This document shows positions 59,504 through 64,000 of a stretch of DNA of 64,000 nucleotides, in pieces. Numbering within the stretch: the stretch's first letter is position 1; each line of letters opens with the position of its first letter. A program made the translations under genes and the position numbers. The DNA comes from Anaspis maculata. Taxonomy: Eukaryota; Arthropoda; Insecta; Coleoptera; Scraptiidae. The stretch is taken from assembly GCA_949128115.1 (NCBI GenBank), contig OX421965.1, forward strand, positions 32,421,681 through 32,485,680. Direction: 5' to 3'. The notes under the pieces are model-generated. The model made no database searches. It was given only the letters and a program-made list of their open reading frames with translations, and was not told the DNA's origin.

Positions 59504-59668
59504 CTCGACATAATCATCATCACCCATCGCTAAAAGTCACCCGAGACGGACCAATTGCGATAATGGAGTTATGGACTTTCACATGGTGTGTGACGGAATG
59601 TTTTTTGTTTGTCTTGTTTGTTGTGTTGTTTTGGTTTTGTTTTCATAAAAGTATTGGGTGGAATTTAG

Positions 59669-59863
59669 CTAGGTGGCGGCGGAGGAGGCGGATCAGTTTC
59701 CGCGTCATCTTCGGGGACGACGCCAGCAGCAGGAGGCGGAGGAGGCGGAGGAGGCTTAGGAGGCTTATCAAATGTTTTATCAGGGATTGATATACCGGGA
59801 CTCTTGCGAGGGGTCAATAGTTTTGTGAAACTCGTTGGAGTTTTCTGTCCGCCATTATCACAG
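59669..59863 (+). CDS. Secreted low-complexity protein, Gly-rich exon
   Basis: This exon has no start codon and was found from its splice borders: TGGAATTTAG| at 59668 after a long T/G-rich tract, and TCACAG|GTAAAA at 59864. It is 195 bp, phase 0 at both ends, and open throughout. The 65 residues read LGGGGGGGSVSASSSGTTPAA, then eight Gly, then LGGLSNVLSGIDIPGLLRGV and NSFVKLVGVFCPPLSQ. It is a glycine-rich flexible segment followed by a hydrophobic, amphipathic stretch with a single Cys. It joins the signal-peptide exon (…ASLQ) and the next exon (VLDNVIQNV…) without a frame break, and the Gly runs recur in the next exon, which supports one gene. Confidence 0.7.
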
Positions 59864-60262
59864 GTAAAAATGCCGAATGGCGAGCTTAAAAGGTCTGAGC
59901 CAACTAGAACTTTGTGGTTTCGAGCCGATACCTACCTAGCTAGCATCACTAGTTTTTAGGTTAGTTGTCTGTCAAAAGTATCACATCTTACGTCAAGTAT
60001 CTGTCAAATTGTATCTCAGGCAACAGTCAACAATTATAATTATCAAAAGTCAAGCTGACGAGTAATTTGACATCATTGATAAATTGGTAATGTGACACTC
60101 CTCAGCGCCCGTATCCATAGTTTTTTGGTCATTCGTTGTTAACACAGAGAATTGCGTGAAGGCTGATTTGAATACGATCGTGATGGATAAATTCGTAAAA
60201 AGTTCTAAATGGATCAGACTTCCAGCCGCAACCTAGGTACTTGGCGAAAGCTTTGGTGGAAC

Positions 60263-60396
60263 ATTCGTATCTTTGATTAAGTGCCCGGTACCATGCAAAA
60301 TTTTTACCACCAATTTACTCAAAGTACCAATTCGTATCTTTGATTAAGTGCCCGGTACCATGCGAAAATTTTTACCACCAATTTACTCAAAGTAGG
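60263..60396 (+). repeat. Tandem duplication of 67 bp
   Basis: The unit ATTCGTATCTTTGATTAAGT followed by GCCCGGTACCATGC, a TTTTTACCACC box and CAATTTACTCAAAGTA occurs twice, head to tail (60263-60329, 60330-60396), with one or two differences. It lies within the second large intron and is probably recent. Confidence 0.9.
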
Positions 60397-61129
60397 TATT
60401 CGCTCATTGCATAATTCCCATTAATAAATTTACCTTTTGTTGTAATAAATTGAAAGTGACTAATTTGTATTCAGGTTGAGTGTCCTTTGTTCGTAAGGTT
60501 TCTGTGTCTTGTTTTGTATTAGAATGATATGGGTAAGTACCGATTAAAGGAAAGGCCTCTATAGAAAAATTATCACACTTTGCCGTATGCATTTGCATTA
60601 GAACCGTGCGCGTTGCGCAAGATTTTAATGATCGCGATTTCCACAATAATAATTACTTAATTTAAAGTTAACGGCTTTCTTCACTTAAGACTGGTTTCTT
60701 GATTTTTGCTAAAAGTCCACGGAACGTCATCGCTCGTAGTATATGCAAAAAAGATTGATGTCGTCGTCTCCAAGTTTTTGGGTCAATATCGTGCATTGGT
60801 CCCCAAAAGTTTATGTAACGTACAACGTGGCTCGAAAGAGGTTTGTTAAGAGTCTAGAGTTTTCATAGAGGAAGCATGCAGCAGACGTTTCGAAATTCGC
60901 GTTATAGGTAGGATGAGAGGAAGTTGATTGGTGCTGCAGCAATCAGATAGAAATTGATTGGTTTTTTAACCTCGTTTTGGGAAATTGTATCATTAGATTC
61001 AAAGCGGCATGCTAATGAGTGAGTATTGGCAATCAAAGCTCGGCACTATAGAAAACCGAGTGAGCAATGTATATCAGTACCTACCTACTATCTCATAGAA
61101 GTAGTAGTTTTAGTCTTTTCAACTCGAAA

Positions 61130-61790
61130 ACTAAAATAGAATTTCCAAGACGCTGAAATCTGCTGAAGGATCCTGAATTATCCTATTCCCCTTAACTGCT
61201 CTTCAAGCGTTCATTGACTCGACAGATCATGCGCCAAAGATTCAAGAAATTCTCTCAAACCTTCTAATCTCAAAATATGCAAAGGTTCTATAGATCTCGA
61301 CGATCTTGGAACCAAAGAAACGGTCTTAGTAACTCCAAAAATTCTAAAATGGTTACGCAATACGTTTCCAGTTTCCAACAATCCTGCAGTTCACAAATTA
61401 TCATATTTCTTAATTTTCCTTCAAGTGAGTATACCTAGTCTCACTTGTTCCATTCCGAAGATCTTGACAATCTTGGAAACTCCCACAGATCTTCATCAAA
61501 TATTCTGAACCTCAAAATCTTGAAAGTTCCAGAAAATTTGAGTCTTGAAATTTCAGTGATCCTCTAGAAGTAGTAGAGCTAGAAGAAGTAATTCATAGAT
61601 GATGCTATGTTGACTTGCCAAAGGCTGAAGCTTTTACGGATCCATACTAAGTGTTGAAGTTGACCGAATTTTCGAATATTCTAAGGATCTTCAACAATCT
61701 TGGACTCTAGATACTCGATAATTCATCTAGATCTTTATGTTCATCTACAAGTATGTATTTCAAGCTTGCGAGCCTTGGACGCTTCCATCG
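61130..61790. repeat. Degenerate GATCTTGGAA / TCTCAAAA-type patch
   Basis: Short related words (GATCTTGGAAC, AATCTTGGAA, TCTCAAAATCTTG, TTCTAAAA) recur without a fixed spacing across about 650 bp of intron. It may be a decayed satellite or simple-sequence drift. Confidence 0.3.
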
Positions 61791-62645
61791 ACTATAGCTC
61801 GGGCTTGTCGTCATACTTTTTGCTGGCATTTTTTTTTTGTATTTGTATTTTGCATTGTAACACACAGGATTGATGGAAATCGTCTAAATGCGGATTATTA
61901 GGTCCCAAAACTGTGGATTGAGTAAAAATAAACTCTGTCAATTGGGGTATTTTCAACCCGTTTCTCACAATCAATTCAGTAGAATACTAGGAGTAGGTAC
62001 CCGAAAATCTGTGCAACGAGAATAAAACACTGGTTAGGACAAGGGTGATGAAATTAGGTTGGGAAAGGCACTCAATCAAACAATAAACAAATCTCCACTT
62101 CTAGCACTTTATTATTTGTTGAATAAAATTGAAAATGGGTGAAACTTGCAAAGATCATTCCAATGGCACTATGAGCCAACACTGTAAAGTTTCAGAAAAA
62201 TGAGGCAACAAACATTGACAGTGCTAATTTTTTCCATATTTTTCTTCAATTTCTTCAATAGAGGAAGTTGGGTCTTCCGTATAAGATGAAATCTAACTCT
62301 TTTGATAGCTCCTCTAGGAACTCTGCTTTTTCTTCTTTCTTTTTTCTTCGAGCTGTCCCTGTTAATCCTCTTCTTTATGTTCTTCTGCTTTAATTTCTTG
62401 TTTCCTCTTCCACTTCTTCTGTTTCCGCGTTCACATCCTTTGGTTCTTCTCACTATTTTTTTCTCTCATGCTTATCTTCATCTACTGCGTTGTTCTTCTT
62501 TTTTCTCCATTTTCTCTTCTTATTGCAAGCAGGGTTCTGGATCTGCGTTTCTTCTTGAACCAAAAATGGATTCAATTGAATGTTCCGCCAAATTTCGCAT
62601 AAAATTTCTAAAATGCACACAGAAGTCTCACACTTTTACCGACAG

Positions 62646-62948
62646 GTCCTCGACAACGTGATTCAGAACGTCACGAGCACGGCGTTTCGAGTGTTCGGCC
62701 GCCTGATCCTCCAGGGCGGCGGTCTGGGCGGCGGTTCCGGAGGCGGCGGAGGTGGGGGCGGACGCGTCAACGTCGTCCTGCCCACCTTCCCACCGGACGA
62801 AGACGATTACGACGACGACGAAGACACCGAAGCGCCAGTAAGCGACGATGTTGACCTCAGAAGCGCAGGTGCTTCTTCCACCACCACTACCACAGCATCT
62901 ACCCCTACCGATTCTGTGGTAAACACTACTACAACACCACTATACACT
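62646..62948 (+). CDS. Secreted low-complexity protein, Gly/acidic/Thr-rich exon
   Basis: The acceptor ACCGACAG ends at 62645 and the frame is open from the first base. The peptide starts VLDNVIQNVTSTAFRVFGRL with an NVT N-glycosylation site, followed by a run with 15 Gly in 17 residues (GGGLGGGSGGGGGGGG). Next come RVNVVLPTFPPDEDDYDDD and a strongly acidic tail, EDTEAP. Two phase-0 donors are possible: CCA|GTAAGC at 62838 (64-residue exon), or ACT|GTGAGA at 62949 (101 residues). The longer one adds VSDDVDLRSAGASS plus a Thr-rich stretch that looks coding and mucin-like. I prefer the longer exon on coding texture, but the GTAAGC donor is at least as good a match to the consensus. Both could be used. 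Confidence 0.65.
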
Positions 62949-63253
62949 GTGAGAGCTCAAAAGACACTTGCATTCTCACTCCATCATCCCCCATCTTGCC
63001 TCAATACATTGCAAGAGATTTCTCTATACTTACCACCATACAACGTTCTATTTTCTATAACATACAGTTTTCAGGAACTGGAGCATCACTGTATTCCATA
63101 TGCTATGACCAATGGAAGATCACCTTTCTTATATCATTATTTTATTATGATTCCATTACTGGGTGACGTTTTGGAATTAATCACTTTTCTTCTTCTCGGT
63201 GTTCAATGAAGGAAATGCACGGTCGCTGATGAGGTGTTTCTTTTTTGTTACAG

Positions 63254-63496
63254 TCACCCACCAATGAAGACAATGCAATTTCCAAAAGGCACGTGAGGGT
63301 GGCGAGGGAAGCGGAGGCGGAAGAGGAGGAGGACCAGGACGAGGCTGAGTCAGCACCTGAACCAGCTGAAGACCTGTCGAATGTCGATGCCGATGATGCG
63401 GACCGAAACAAGAGATTCTTGCCCTTCGGTGGAACCGCGGACGCGCATGGTGGTTCCACCGGGGGTTCCGGCAATTTCTTGTTCGATATTATCCGG
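63254..63496 (+). CDS. Secreted low-complexity protein, acidic exon with KR sites
   Basis: The acceptor TTTTTTGTTACAG ends at 63253 and the donor ATCCGG|GTAAGC starts at 63497. It is phase 0 at both ends, with 81 open residues. The peptide begins SPTNEDNAISKRHVRVARE, is acidic in the middle (AEAEEEEDQDEAESAPEPAE), then has DADDADRNKRFLPFGGTADA and ends GGSTGGSGNFLFDIIR. Two Lys-Arg pairs (SKR|H and NKR|F) are possible proprotein convertase sites for a secreted precursor. The frame must continue in at least one more exon beyond the window. The protein assembled so far is 283 residues, or 246 with the shorter upstream exon. Confidence 0.75.
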
Positions 63497-64000
63497 GTAA
63501 GCAACGCGGCCTGAGATTTTCGAGGCCTGGGAATGTCGAGGGTTTCGAAAATTGCGCTTGAAAGCAAAAATAATAATTTTCATTTTGAGACTGCGAGTTG
63601 AATTTTTGTAAATATTAGAATAGTTTGTTCATCTCTTCAAATCAAATATCTGGGCTGCAGGGGACTATCGCAAAAAAAAAAGATTCAATATGGTAAAAAA
63701 AAATGCAGTTTTTTATAGACTCGATTTAGAAATCTCAATTCTTAACGAAGTTGTAGCCATTTTTGTAACAGCAATAGGTGAAACCTAAAATCATGACATC
63801 GTGCTCTTTCTAGTACTTGATCTGTAAGGTAAATGATCAATTGTCGTTGGGACTGGACTGGGTAAGATGACACGTGTTGACATTCTAAACTCACATCAAA
63901 TACTGTAATTGTTTTTTTTATCTTTTTTGCGTTGGCCCACCTTTGAGTTTGTGTTTCTTGAAAGTGGAAGTTTTGGACATCAAGTTATTTGTACAAAAAA
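63497..64000. other. Start of the next intron
   Basis: AT-rich, stop codons in all frames, no exon seen before the window ends. Confidence 0.55.

Larger units (their letters stand above)
49786..59668. other. Large intron (~9.9 kb) of the secreted-protein gene
   Basis: It runs from the donor at 49786 to the acceptor at 59668. It holds a tRNA-Ser-like SINE (51130-51370), a patch of degenerate GGAGACC / CTAGGAGAC motifs (54060-54750), a lone ACACCCTGTAC terminus near 54522 and microsatellites (ATC near 56505, ATT at 59471-59503). Open frames at 50121-50360, 51935-52159, 52891-53585 (both strands) and 58426-58683 have no recognisable domain. A further small exon could be hidden here. Confidence 0.5.
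59864..62645. other. Intron of the secreted-protein gene (~2.8 kb)
   Basis: Bounded by GTAAAA at 59864 and ACCGACAG at 62645. It contains the 67-bp tandem duplication at 60263-60396, a patch of degenerate short motifs at 61130-61790, and a pyrimidine-rich stretch (62300-62530, CTTCTTTT-type) whose open frames on both strands are compositional artefacts. Confidence 0.6.

Noticed and set aside
59452..59790. 112-codon frame starting in the ATT microsatellite
   Set aside because: It runs through the Gly-rich exon in the wrong frame. The frame set by the splice sites at 59668 and 59864 is the one that joins its neighbours.
62302..62661. Phe/Leu-rich frame and a Lys/Arg-rich frame opposite
   Set aside because: Both come from one pyrimidine-rich tract (CTTCTTTT type) before the 62646 acceptor.
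62646..63209. One long exon reading through 62838-63209
   Set aside because: The frame is open to 63209, but the part after about 62950 loses coding texture and the next exon has a clear acceptor at 63253, so splicing out is more likely.
1..64000. CRISPR arrays, bacterial operons, riboswitches, rRNA
   Set aside because: Nothing like direct repeats with unique spacers, Shine-Dalgarno-led gene rows or conserved rRNA cores was seen. The sequence is eukaryotic.

Overview
The window looks like a repeat-rich, AT-rich intergenic and intronic stretch of an animal nuclear genome, most likely an insect. The reasons are: no dense coding, spliced coding exons with GT-AG borders, a degenerate Tc1/mariner-type transposase, several tRNA-derived SINE-like repeats, many MITE-like inverted repeats, and simple repeats (ATT, ATC). 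I cannot name the species. A hemipteran is possible, but that is only an impression.

The only host protein gene I can support is on the + strand at the right-hand end. It encodes a secreted, low-complexity protein. Exon 1 (signal peptide) ends at 49785. A Gly-rich exon lies at 59669-59863. A third exon, with a Gly-rich run, an acidic run and probably a Thr/Ser-rich run, starts at 62646. An acidic exon with two Lys-Arg sites ends at 63496. All junctions are phase 0, so the pieces join in one frame, and the gene runs off the right edge. A weak candidate for an upstream non-coding first exon is at 28764-28820.

Roughly the first 49 kb is transposable-element territory. From left to right: a ~260-bp tandem array (555-1715, second copy 18458-19070); two tRNA-headed repeats (3005-3150, 3361-3506); a 2.55-kb foldback with arms of about 0.97 kb (4389-6941); a 1.6-kb foldback (10660-12258); a TTAA-flanked MITE (17223-17501); a tandem 330-bp duplication carrying hairpins (19107-19764); a nested block of MITE, foldback, 5'-truncated mariner and truncated foldback (20322-23488); more SINEs (24560-24876, 31871-32172, 51130-51370); a hAT-type MITE with an 8-bp target duplication (30295-30728); and a series of foldback or MITE elements bounded by TA and CAGGGTG-like ends (26219-27230, 34007-34401, 35497-36688, 36971-38051, 39171-39533, 40911-42286).

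The most striking pattern is the number and size of near-complete palindromes. Eight foldbacks of 0.6-2.5 kb cover about 10 kb. In at least four of them each arm is itself made of diverged tandem units. Several share their terminal motif with the right end of the broken mariner element, which suggests that a mariner-type transposase moved them. If transcribed they would give long hairpin RNAs. All coordinates and pairings were read by eye, so arm identities and edges are approximate.
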